Source: Tubulanus polymorphus
Taxonomy: Eukaryota; Nemertea; Palaeonemertea; Tubulaniformes; Tubulanidae
Direction: 5' to 3'
Assembly: GCF_964204645.1 (NCBI RefSeq)
Contig: NC_134027.1
Span: forward strand, 12,636,485-12,700,484
DNA: 64,000 nucleotides
The position numbers were made by a program, and so were the translations under genes. The notes beneath the pieces are model-generated. The model saw only the letters and a list, made by a program, of their open reading frames with translations. It was not told the DNA's origin and made no database searches. Below, one piece after another: positions 1-9,376 of the stretch. Numbering within the stretch: position 1 is the first letter of the stretch; each line of letters opens with the position of its first letter.

Positions 1-150
1 CAGTTTTAGCTTTAGTTCTCTGTTTGGTTTTAAAATTAATATATTTTTCTAACCATTTAGATTGACTGAATGAAATATATCTATGTACTTTTTTAATATG
101 ATTCCTTGTTTCAAATAGAATTTTAACATTCTATAATGTACTACATAATT
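1..150. other. No gene seen; AT-rich flank
   Basis: Short AT-rich sequence before the first repeat copy. No coding signal, RNA gene or terminal repeat is visible. Confidence 0.5.
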
Positions 151-560
151 AGGGTTTCTGCTGCCTCGGCAGAAACCCTATTGGATTCCTGCTGATTATC
201 ATTTTAACATATTCTCCACTGGTTTCGTCACAAAAAAATTCATCTTCTATTAGATTTGACTACTAACAACTTTGAAACGAAATGTTAAACTCTGATGATA
301 ATATAACAGTCTCTTGCTGCGCGTAGTTTCTATGGATGTACTGTGCTTCCTATTTTAAACTTGAAGTTACTTAAAGATAACACCGGTGGAAATAGCAATC
401 ATCAATCATGGCGCGCACACTGGCGCGAATCTGAAAGTTTGTGACGTCATTTCATAAATAAATAAAGAAGGGAGGCTCCGAGAATATCCAAATCACAGGT
501 CACTGTGAATAACTGGGGTTCGACCATTCACAAGTTAAAAATGTACTACTTCCTTGTTTG
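151..560 (+). repeat. Hairpin-headed dispersed repeat, family A, copy 1
   Basis: The element opens with an 11-bp stem hairpin at 151-179 (AGGGTTTCTGC pairing with GCAGAAACCCT around a 7-nt loop). The following roughly 380 bp align by eye with 20459-20830 in the same order: a TTTCGTCA word, a dinucleotide-rich stretch, GTGACGTCATTT, and GGCTCCGAGAAT. A third copy starts at 53808. There is no coding capacity. The hairpin head and the AT-rich trinucleotide tract seen in other copies fit a non-autonomous DNA element. The right end of this copy is approximate. Confidence 0.65.
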
Positions 561-1383
561 TGAAGTAAGTTCATTCATACTGTTATTAAAAGCATTTTAA
601 CCTTTTAAACATTTTAAACATTCTATAATAGTATAGTTTTGTTCGTGGATATCAATACTTCGAAACATCAACAGCGGTTTATTCATTTATTGTACCGGTA
701 CGCGTTTTCTTAATTAAATTGAATTGGTCCGGTCCAAAAGGCGGGTCATACTAGTTAGCGTCAGAAAATGTCAGCGTCGGTGATACCTTGTTATCGTCGA
801 TATTAAACGGTCTAAAGTCAGTTTATACATCACATACATAACAAATTGGATGTCCCTTGTACATGTACATCACATCGTGACGCAGCGGTGATGTGAATGT
901 CATAGAAGAACAAAGTCAGTTAAAAATACCTACCCACTGCACCGATAAAGAATGATTGCAAGCCAGAGGTCAGTGACAGACAGTCAGTAATGGGGAGTGA
1001 TGGTACCGTTCGTGATTATGTTTTTATAATGGTTATTGGACGTCAATTTCATATGTGAATTGTAGTCCCCATCTGATCGCTTGACTTGTCAGACTGACTT
1101 GTCACTCCTCTACTAATAGTAACACTATAAGGCCTTCCCTCCTGCATAGTTTACCCTATAGGCCAAATTTGTGTTTTCTCATCTTTTTTCGGAACCAGTA
1201 ATAACCGAATATGCGCTTAAACTGTCACTAGCGAATGGTAAAAACACCGTAGCTTCGTTCTTCTCGATGTTATTTCCCCCAAAACCTGGTACATTAGTAC
1301 TTCGCGCGTAGTAGCACATGCGCGTAGTAGCACATGTGGGTCAACATATCCATGTTGTGAGTTGACCCCTAGGTGGCACTCTT
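561..1383. other. Intergenic, nothing recognised
   Basis: No conserved ORF, splice-bounded exon or repeat end was recognised. A 13-bp word (cgcgtagtagcac) occurs twice in tandem near 1305-1335, just before the AT-rich virus-like island begins. Confidence 0.4.
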
Positions 1384-3946
1384 TCAAAAAACGGAATGTG
1401 ACGAACTGATTTCGAAAAAGTACCCAGTATCAGCATCATCCGCTATATCTAGAGTTCTTTTCTTACAATCAAATTTATCAACATTTTCATGTTGTAAAAC
1501 TTCACTTATTTCAAATACTCCATAAGTTTGTGGTTCCATCATTACCCAACCATATAGATTATTTGCGTCTATATATAATAATTCATATACAGGATTATCA
1601 TTTACATTGAAATATCTATCACCTAATACACCTGAAACACCTCCTCTTATAGAATTTTCAAATAATACTAATTGATCTATATTTGTTAATAAGTCCCTTT
1701 TTAAATCTGTAGATTTTAAAAGACATCCCCAAGTTAAACCTGGACTAGAATAACAGTGGCAAGGATCGATATTAAAATATCTTAGATTTACATCTCTAAA
1801 CCTTTCGAATACATCAGTTAATAATAATATATCTGATCTTAAATATAAATCTACTAATTCACCATGATCTTTCAGTCCAAAATGATTCCAAATATTCAAT
1901 GTTCTATTATAAACTTCATCTTTAACACATTCGGATCTTAATTTATCATAAAATTGTTCTTTTAAAAATTCAGTTATATTAAAATCATTATGATCTTTAT
2001 AAAAACTATATGGTATAGCACCTATATATCTCATTAATTGAAAATCATCATTATTTGGATAGTGTTGCTTTAATATTTTTAGTTCATCATCAACCAATGA
2101 TTTTGATAAATTATCTAATAAACTATTTAGAAATCTATATGAGTCTATAAATCTTAAACATCCAAATTGGAAACATATATGATTTTCAGATGTTTTAGCT
2201 AACATTTTGAATTTATAAGTTGGTATTTTGTCTACATCTTTTGATCTATTAGAATTCAATATTTCTATTTCATTATTGATTTCTTCTATTTTATGACATA
2301 GTTGTTTAATGAATTAATGAGCACCATACTCTGATAAATTATGAAATATTACTGGAACAAAATTGATTTTTTTTAGCGTGCAAGTTTCAATTCTCATGTG
2401 CTGCACCTCTAAACTTTCCATTCAAATGATCATGATCTCTAACTTTTTCATCTTTGAAATTAAATAGTTTTTCACAATAAAAACATTTATCAGCAAACTC
2501 AAATTCCTCTGTATCTTGTTCTGTCATTATAATTTCTTTATTTGCATCTTATAATTCATTAAATTTCATTTCATATTGAATTAATAAGTCACTAAAATGA
2601 TTAATAACATTTTCATTTCCATAATAATAATATTCACTTTTAATTAATTCTGGATAGTCGGATTTCACAAATAAACCAAAGGCTGCAGCTGATTGTTGAA
2701 TATTTTTAATAGTATTTGTTTTTGGTGATCCTGGATAATCAATTACACCAGAATTTAATTTCGTTTTCTTATAATATATTTCTGTTCTATCTTGGTCAGT
2801 TAGTTCTTTATACTAAATAACAAATGGTACTTTATTTTTGTAATCATATTTTTTGAATTCTAATGTATTATCTTTTCTGTTGATAGAATTAATTTACAAT
2901 AATCATGATTATCACATAGTTGTTTATGATCTAATAATGCATTTTCAGTTCTAACTTTATGTAAACATTTTCTACATAGATATATTTTATGAGCATTATC
3001 AGAATCTGATTTAAAAAATAAATCAATTTTTTTATCCACATATAATGATTATCATAATATGATATATCTATAACATCAATTGAATCATAATCTTTTGATA
3101 GGTATAGAGGTTCTAATGTGTAATGTCTTATATTATCTCCTTTTGTATTTGGTAATTTAATCAAATCAAATACATTTATTTTTATATTATTATCTCTTTC
3201 TATTTTTGGAATATTTTCAATTCTAATAGGGTACCTATCTATCTAATAATTATTTTCAAATGGTAAATAATTTGATAATCTAGATCTATGTGTAATATCT
3301 TCTGTTGGATGTAAACAATTAATCATTGACCATACAAAACATTTATTATCTTCATTTTGTACATTTATAACAGCATTAGTTTTAAATGGTAATTTGATAT
3401 AACTTGATGTATTTATATCATTATCGTTATAATATGATGAATTATTTTCATCAATTGGTTTTTATTTAGTCAATTTATTATATTTTGTATTGTACACATG
3501 TAACGTCATAAATATTATTTCATCGAATTTCAAACCCGATCCTTCAAAATATTTCTCTTCTATTTTACTTTTTATTTCATTATAACATCTATCTAATCTA
3601 TCATATATATGTTGTTTTGAAATAGTATGTTGTGAATGAGAATTTATATTATATATTGGTTTATCTTCGGATTTTGTAAATTTAACTTTAGCAGATATAC
3701 TAATTTTAGGATATTCTACGTCTGTGATTATTTTTATAATATTTTTCATATTTTCTAAATGTTTCTTATTTTCTTCTAATGTTTTGCCTTTATAAAATTT
3801 AAATTCAATAGCAGCTGGTCCAATATCACTTTTAAATGCTTCGGTTATTTCAATATTTTTTTATCATCTAATGAATAAATATAAATTCTAACATCTTCAA
3901 TGTATGGTCTTTTATTGTTTAATTTATTCTTTATTCTTTTAATCAT
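1384..3946 (-). pseudogene. Family B DNA polymerase (protein-primed, DNA_pol_B_2 type) of an endogenous virus-like element, decayed and 3'-truncated
   Basis: Read on the minus strand, this is one polymerase gene broken by in-frame stops (near 3462 and 3243) and several frameshifts. The longest open piece (1384-2259, 291 aa) shows an exonuclease III-type motif (YLRSD followed by ILLLTDVFE), the IRGG link between exonuclease and polymerase domains, and polymerase motif A as YIDANNLYGW. Upstream pieces carry the N-terminal region, including a CFVWS segment. The reading stops soon after motif A, so palm motifs B and C (the KxxxNS and DTD regions) are absent and no active enzyme can be made. The start is at 3946, where ATG overlaps the stop of the zinc-finger ORF as ATGA. 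Base composition is far more AT-rich than the surroundings. Polymerases of this kind occur in Polinton/adintovirus-like and related virus-derived elements of invertebrates. The exact lineage is not resolved here. Confidence 0.85.
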
Positions 3947-4252
3947 GCTTTTTGTTTCTTATTATCTTTATCAAAATAATCTTCACCTAACATATCATTA
4001 TTGATATTTCTAATATGACTTTTAGATTTTAAATGTTGTTCATAATATCTTTTGTTACTGAATGATTGATTACATGTAACACATTTATATAGTTCTTTTT
4101 CATTCTTAAATTCTTCTAATTTAGTTTCTAATATATCATCTTTATATTCTAATTTCAATCTATTCTCTAAGTGTGTTTTAGTTTTATTATTTCTTGCTTT
4201 TTGAGATTTATCTATGTTAATTTTACATGTTGGACAGTAGTAATCAATCCTT
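3943..4252 (-). pseudogene. Zinc-finger ORF of the virus-like element, upstream of the polymerase
   Basis: A C2H2-like finger is clear (YKCVTCNQSF, then H-x5-H). The same frame extends upstream through a further CxxC (YYCPTC) to about 4250, so the annotated ATG at 4158 is probably internal. The stop codon at 3943-3945 overlaps the polymerase ATG by the sequence ATGA, a tight coupling typical of compact viral genomes. The reading frame is lost at about 4253, where the inverted duplication begins. A similar finger ORF lies in the second virus-like fragment at 25177-25446. The role is unknown: it may be a DNA-binding N-terminal module of the replication protein. Confidence 0.6.
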
Positions 4253-4253
4253 C

Positions 4254-4448
4254 TTATTCTAAATGAATTATTAATTTATTACCATATCTATTAGTAATTG
4301 TTTCAGTATTAGTAATTAAATATTTCTTATGAATTGTTAATTCTGTTAACTTCTTAAATTTATAATCCACTGATTTAGCATTTGTAGTAACTTTAATTCT
4401 ATCTAAGAATGATTTGTTGTTCTCACTGTGTACTTGTTTACTCTCCAT
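4254..4448 (-). pseudogene. Small conserved protein of the virus-like element, N-terminal part
   Basis: The 64-aa ORF ends ...NRYGNKLIIHLE and stops at the edge of an inverted duplication. The same residues restart on the opposite strand at about 4737 and continue into the missing C-terminal half. Small proteins of this kind, possibly single-strand DNA binding, recur beside such polymerases in invertebrate genomes. That function is inferred, not shown. The ATG at 4448 is the only plausible start. Confidence 0.5.
4256..4355 (-). repeat. Left arm of a ~100-bp inverted duplication
   Basis: The reverse complement matches 4670-4783 with few differences and a 6-7 nt insertion (GGGCCTA-like) in the right arm. 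The arms lie in coding sequence of the small protein, so the structure is a rearrangement, not a terminal repeat. Confidence 0.8.
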
Positions 4449-4669
4449 TTATCATATATAAATTCTTTTATCAAAATTGATTTCATTATATGATATTTAT
4501 AAAATATTCATATATATAAATATCACATATATAAATATCAGAGTAATTAGACGTCGTTTCATATCAGAGGTTGAAAGGTTGAATGAGTAAAAAATAAAAA
4601 AAAATTCGAGCATGCGAGAATTTATTTCTTATTTTTTATGAGCTAAATACATGTAAGTAGATTATAAAT

Positions 4670-4783
4670 TTTAGAAGTTAACAGAATTAACAATTCATAA
4701 GAAATATTTAATTAGGGCCTACTAATATTGAAACAATTGCTAATAGATATGGTAATAAATTGATAATTCATTTAGAATATGAA
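4670..4783 (+). repeat. Right arm of the inverted duplication
   Basis: This matches the reverse complement of 4256-4355. The spacer of about 315 bp includes the ATG of the small protein and AT-rich tandem words ATATATAAATATCA near 4510-4540. Confidence 0.8.
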
Positions 4784-4939
4784 GGATTGAAAGGAAACAA
4801 ATATAAATTCAGAACATATCTACCAGATAGATTTCATAGATTATCTAGTAAAGATATTGAAGAATTATGTTCTGGTGATTTCTATTTCATATATAAAGGT
4901 AAGAATGAAAAAGGGCGCCATGAAATATATTTCGAATAG
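4737..4939 (+). pseudogene. Small conserved protein of the virus-like element, C-terminal part, inverted
   Basis: The plus strand reads open from ETIANRYGNKLIIHLE through a C-terminal half absent from the minus-strand copy, including FRTYLPDRFHRLSSK, and ends at TAG 4937-4939. The overlap of about 17 residues with the minus-strand ORF shows that both pieces derive from one gene family. There is no start codon upstream, because the 7-nt insertion shifts the frame. Confidence 0.55.
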
Positions 4940-5500
4940 TAAAAAATTTAGACTTTAGCCGTTGGAATATAGATTTCTTTGAAAAAGAGAAGGAAAAATC
5001 GGGACCATTAATATTCAACCGTTGTTTTTGATTCAGTCAAAGAGGCTATGATTCATTGGAAGCTGTGATTTGGGAATAAGTGATAATTTTTGAAGTTGGG
5101 CTGTTCCTCAGAAATTGATTTCTGATGCAAATTTCTCTATTCATCTGACTCATCAACAAGATCTTTTGACAGTTTTGACCATTTTAAAGTTCACCAGACG
5201 CGAGGTTTTTGGTGGCGGGGAGGTTTTCCATTTGATAACCACCATTAAAGTTAAATCAAAGTATTAAATCACTCCCAACGCACGTATTTTATGAGTTGTA
5301 TAATCAACACTGTGTAATTTATCATTTAATCGTCTAACTTTGTCGAAGTTGAAAAATAGGCCCTCAGATGCGCCGAAAAAGCACAAAACCCTCACCGGGC
5401 TTCGCGCGTGCTCGAACTGAATGCGCTCGTTTGAATGTGCGCACCGTCGGCGCTCCAGATTGTCGCACCATTGACTAATTTTAGGTGGCTACGTATCGGA
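4940..5500. other. Intergenic, nothing recognised
   Basis: Composition returns to the host background. CpG-containing words increase after about 5370. No exon or repeat end was identified. Confidence 0.4.
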
Positions 5501-5507
5501 GTTGTAG

Positions 5508-5595
5508 GTAATGTAAAAACGTTAATCTGTTAATCCTATGTCTATAGTAGTTATTTTATATAGACAGGATTAACAGATAATCGTTTTTACATTAC
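5508..5595. repeat. Long imperfect hairpin (foldback MITE-like)
   Basis: Left arm 5508-5546 begins GTAATGTAAAAACG and right arm 5557/5559-5595 ends CGTTTTTACATTAC. The arms pair over about 37-39 bp with small bulges around a roughly 12-nt loop. It lies about 270 bp upstream of the EMC8 promoter region. It is most likely a miniature inverted-repeat element; an RNA hairpin is possible if transcribed. Confidence 0.75.
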
Positions 5596-5759
5596 TTAAG
5601 ACCCTGTGATCCCGCACCGTTTTTTTTATAGATTTTTAACGTATAAATGCTGGATGTATCTTAGCTTTAAAAAACAAAGAATGGATGCTTCCAAATATTT
5701 TCAGCAAAAATAGAAATGCTGCCTACCTGGCAGCGCGGGAGTACTGCAACTCCTTAAGT

Positions 5760-5971
5760 GAATCGTTTTGGAGCGGAACACACGCGCGTATTACATCCCA
5801 CACGCAAGCCCGCTAGCTAGAATCAACGTTTCGTACGAGCAGTTAGTTCTCTAGTCGACACCGCCGACGATCAATGTATGTGACGATCAATGTATGTACA
5901 ACGTACAGACAAGACACGACCCGGACTACTTGCTGCCTGCCAGCATTGCATTCAGAATATTAAACATCATC
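5760..5971 (+). promoter_or_regulatory. Putative promoter and 5' UTR of EMC8
   Basis: A CpG-bearing stretch (ACACGCGCG, TCGTACGAGC, GACACCGCCGACG) precedes the coding start. Two upstream ATGs (about 5876 and 5894) sit in poor contexts. The first gives a short ORF ending at a TAA before 5972. The second is in frame with the gene and would add 26 residues. The transcription start is not defined by sequence alone. Confidence 0.45.
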
Positions 5972-6172
5972 ATGGATGTCGCTGTCAACACCAGAGCGTA
6001 TTGCAAAATGCTGCTCCATGCAGCTAAATATCCGCATTGCTCAGTCAACGGTCTTCTTTTGTCACAGAAGTCGAAAGAAAAAGAAACGAAGCACTTGAAT
6101 TTCGTAGATTGCATTCCACTGTTTCATCTTTCTTTAACCCTAGCTCCCATGTTAGAGGTGGCACTAGCTCAG
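5972..6172 (+). CDS. EMC8: EMC8 coding exon 1
   Basis: 67 codons, from the initiator Met to the end of the [11 protein letters not shown] helix region. The donor is CAG|gtgagt at 6173, phase 0. Confidence 0.92.
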
Positions 6173-9100
6173 GTGAGTTTTGTAGCAGCAGGTACCGACA
6201 CGTAGTAAACAGAAGTAACCTGCCTGATTTCACCTGCCTGTGGTCACAGGCACTTTTGAATATGGGCTTTGATACTGAAAAGAATTAGGCCTATTGATAA
6301 TCCAGATAAGTAGGCCTATTGTTGTTCTCCATCTATCTCCAATGAATTAAGTATCAACCAAGATCCAAAATCTTGTAGGCCTATCCACCCACAGGGCTCG
6401 TATTTGAAGTGTGGGGCACAGGGACTTGACACAAAGGGATTTTGACCCCAGTATCCTAGGTACTATGTATAAAAAGACATGGGAATATTAAGAATATTCT
6501 TAAAGATTTCTGCGTTAGACAGAGTGGTTTGAGAAAGTCGGCTCAGGATACGACCAGAAACATGACAAACCATGCTGGAATCTGAGCATCGTATACGAAG
6601 TGGATATTTAACGCATATTGAAGTCCGCATGCGCGGCGTAAATCGGCCGGTAAAATAGCGGAAATAAATGCTCAGCCATATATGGTAAAATATCCACTGC
6701 CTCGTATAGGCCTATATCCTTTTTTCATCACGGATGAATATCTTCCGCGAATTTCCGCCGTTGGAGGTCCATTTTTATCATTATTGAGATCGATGTAGAT
6801 CCGTTGAGGAAATGATAGGGTCGGGGGGTTAGGGTCTTGGGGAAAAGTTGATGTTAGATCGTAGCGTACTTAAAGAACAGACTGTAAAAGCGTCTCATAA
6901 AACCAGTGCTACGATCTCTGATATCTTTTTTTACAACATCATTCCGAAACACCGCTGTTGTCTACAACCACTGTGCAGATCAATAATATATATACATGCA
7001 ATAGCGCTGCGCGGGAAATCTATATTTAGAATCTGCGGTGGCACGCTTCAATTCATCCAACAAAGCATAGCCTACGTGCTCAATAAAAGAAGTCATTGTT
7101 TTAATACAGGCGCAATACGCTTAGCCTGAGTGATAGATAGGAAAGTTATAGATTGGGGCTCCTCTTGGGACTGTTTTTTATTGACAAGTTCATTTAAGTA
7201 TGAAAATGTTCTAGTGATTCGGATATCGTCGGGGCCATCCTTTTCGTGTACTCGAGACATTAACAACGAACGATCAACCGCGTGGCAGTAGTTTTATTTT
7301 GTCATTGGAAAATGGGCCTCAGGTGCGCCATAAACTCCTTGAAATTTCAAAATTTTCTTGGGAGGCTCCCATTCCCTCCCCCTTTTAGGGGCCTTGCACC
7401 TTCCGTGCTCGCAGCTGCTAGTTAGCCTCTAATACTTTATTTCATATTTTTTCGCGTTTTTTTTAACGCCTCTGTTTTCATCCCTGTTTCATACGTTATT
7501 CGCGGAATTTGTATACAAGCATGACTTATAGATAACTATAAAAAATACGACTTAGGCCTACCCGTGACTCCTACATGATGTAGCCTAAGTCGTAGAAAAA
7601 TCATCGGTCCAAGTGCTACGACTTATGCGGGGTTGACTAGTAATGGGCGAAGTAGCAGTGAAAAGTCACATGAAAGGCTAGTCAGTAGCCTGTCTGTGGT
7701 TTAGTTTCACGATCGGATATTTTCACAAACCACAGTCAGGAATGGGAAGGTCATTTTTAGCCCACTTGGGACTTAAGTCCCAGCGGGCTATTGCGTTCAC
7801 TTTTCGTCCTTCGTCCGTCCACGGAATCCAGTTATTTGGGAAGTTTTGAAGACGCTTCAATGTAATGTCTTGATATTTGGGTTACACGTGTATCTACCCT
7901 AGACACATCTTCAGCCCGAAAACTGGCCCTGTCAGAATCAAGATGGCCGACTGTCAGCCATTGTTGTTTGCTAAAATCAGCACTTTTTACACATTTTTGA
8001 ACTTTTTGAGGGAAACTTTGAAGAGGCTTTGATCAATAACCTTGATCTTTCGTATATATTTGAATCATCCCAGAGCCCATTACCAAAAATTGGTTGATCG
8101 GACTCTAGATGGCTGTCCTATGACCTTTTTAGTGCCCAAAAATGTCAATTTTGGCCCGAATTCTGAGTCCTGTAGCTTCCTACTGGTTAGCCATTTCTCA
8201 TTGCAATTGCTGATGGGTATTCTTTGGAAAGGGATGTTTTATACCTGAGACAGGTATTTTTGATCAGCCAATGTTGGTGTTATCAGTACTCATTCGTAGG
8301 TGGGAAAATGTTTTTCGACATTATATTGATACTTAAGCATATTTTGTCACCGCAATGAATTAGACAGTTGTAGCTTATAACGTGTTCTATGATTGTGGTG
8401 AGTTTCAAGGTCATTGGTTTATGTATATGGCCACCAGGGCGCGTTGAATAATACAATATCTTAGTATTTCTATATTATATTTGTACCAATGCATATTTTG
8501 TTACCACAATCAATTGCAAAGTTTTAGCTCATGACATTGACTATGGTTGTGGTGAGTTTTAAGGACATTAGTTATTCTATATGGTCACCAAAAAATACTC
8601 TAATCTTATTAATGCAGAGTGTGAAATTTCGCTTTTTAGCCCACTTGGGACTTTAGTCCCAGCGGGCTATTGCGTTCACTTTTCGTCCGTCCGTAGACGG
8701 AATCCAGTTATTTTGGGAAGTTTTGAAGACGCTTCAATGTAATGTCTTGATATTTGGGTTACATATGTATCTACCCTAGACACATCTTCAGCCCAAAAAC
8801 TGGCCCTGTCAGAATAGAGATGGCCAACTGGCAGCCATTGTTGTTCGCCAAAATCAACACTTTTTGAGGGAAATTTTGAAGACGCTTTGATCAATTACCT
8901 TGATCTTTCGGATGTATGTGAATCCCCCCAGGGCCCATCAGCATAACAAAAATTGGGTCGACCGGACTCAAGATGACCTATGACCTTTTTTAGTGCCCAA
9001 AAATGTCAATTTTGGCCCGAATTCCGAGTCCTGTAGCTCCCTACTGGTTTGCCATTTCTCATTGCAATTTGTGATGGGTATTCTTTGAAAAGGGATGTTT

Positions 9101-9336
9101 TATACCTGAGACATGTATTTTTGATCAGCCAATTATGACGCAATTGGCGGCCATCTTGGTGTCATCAGTACTCATTTGTTGGTGGGAAAAAGTTTTTCCA
9201 CATTATATTGATACCTAACCACAATCAATTAGTAACTTGTAGCTCATAACGTGTTCTATGATTGTGGTGAGTTTCAAGGTCATTGGTTTTTGATGGGTTT
9301 CGTCGTCAGACGAACCCATCTATGGCATTGTCGTCA

Positions 9337-9376
<40 letters not shown>

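Noticed and set aside
5894-5971. EMC8 start at 5894
   Set aside because: Poor context (T at -3) and a 26-residue extension not typical of the family; kept only as an alternative.
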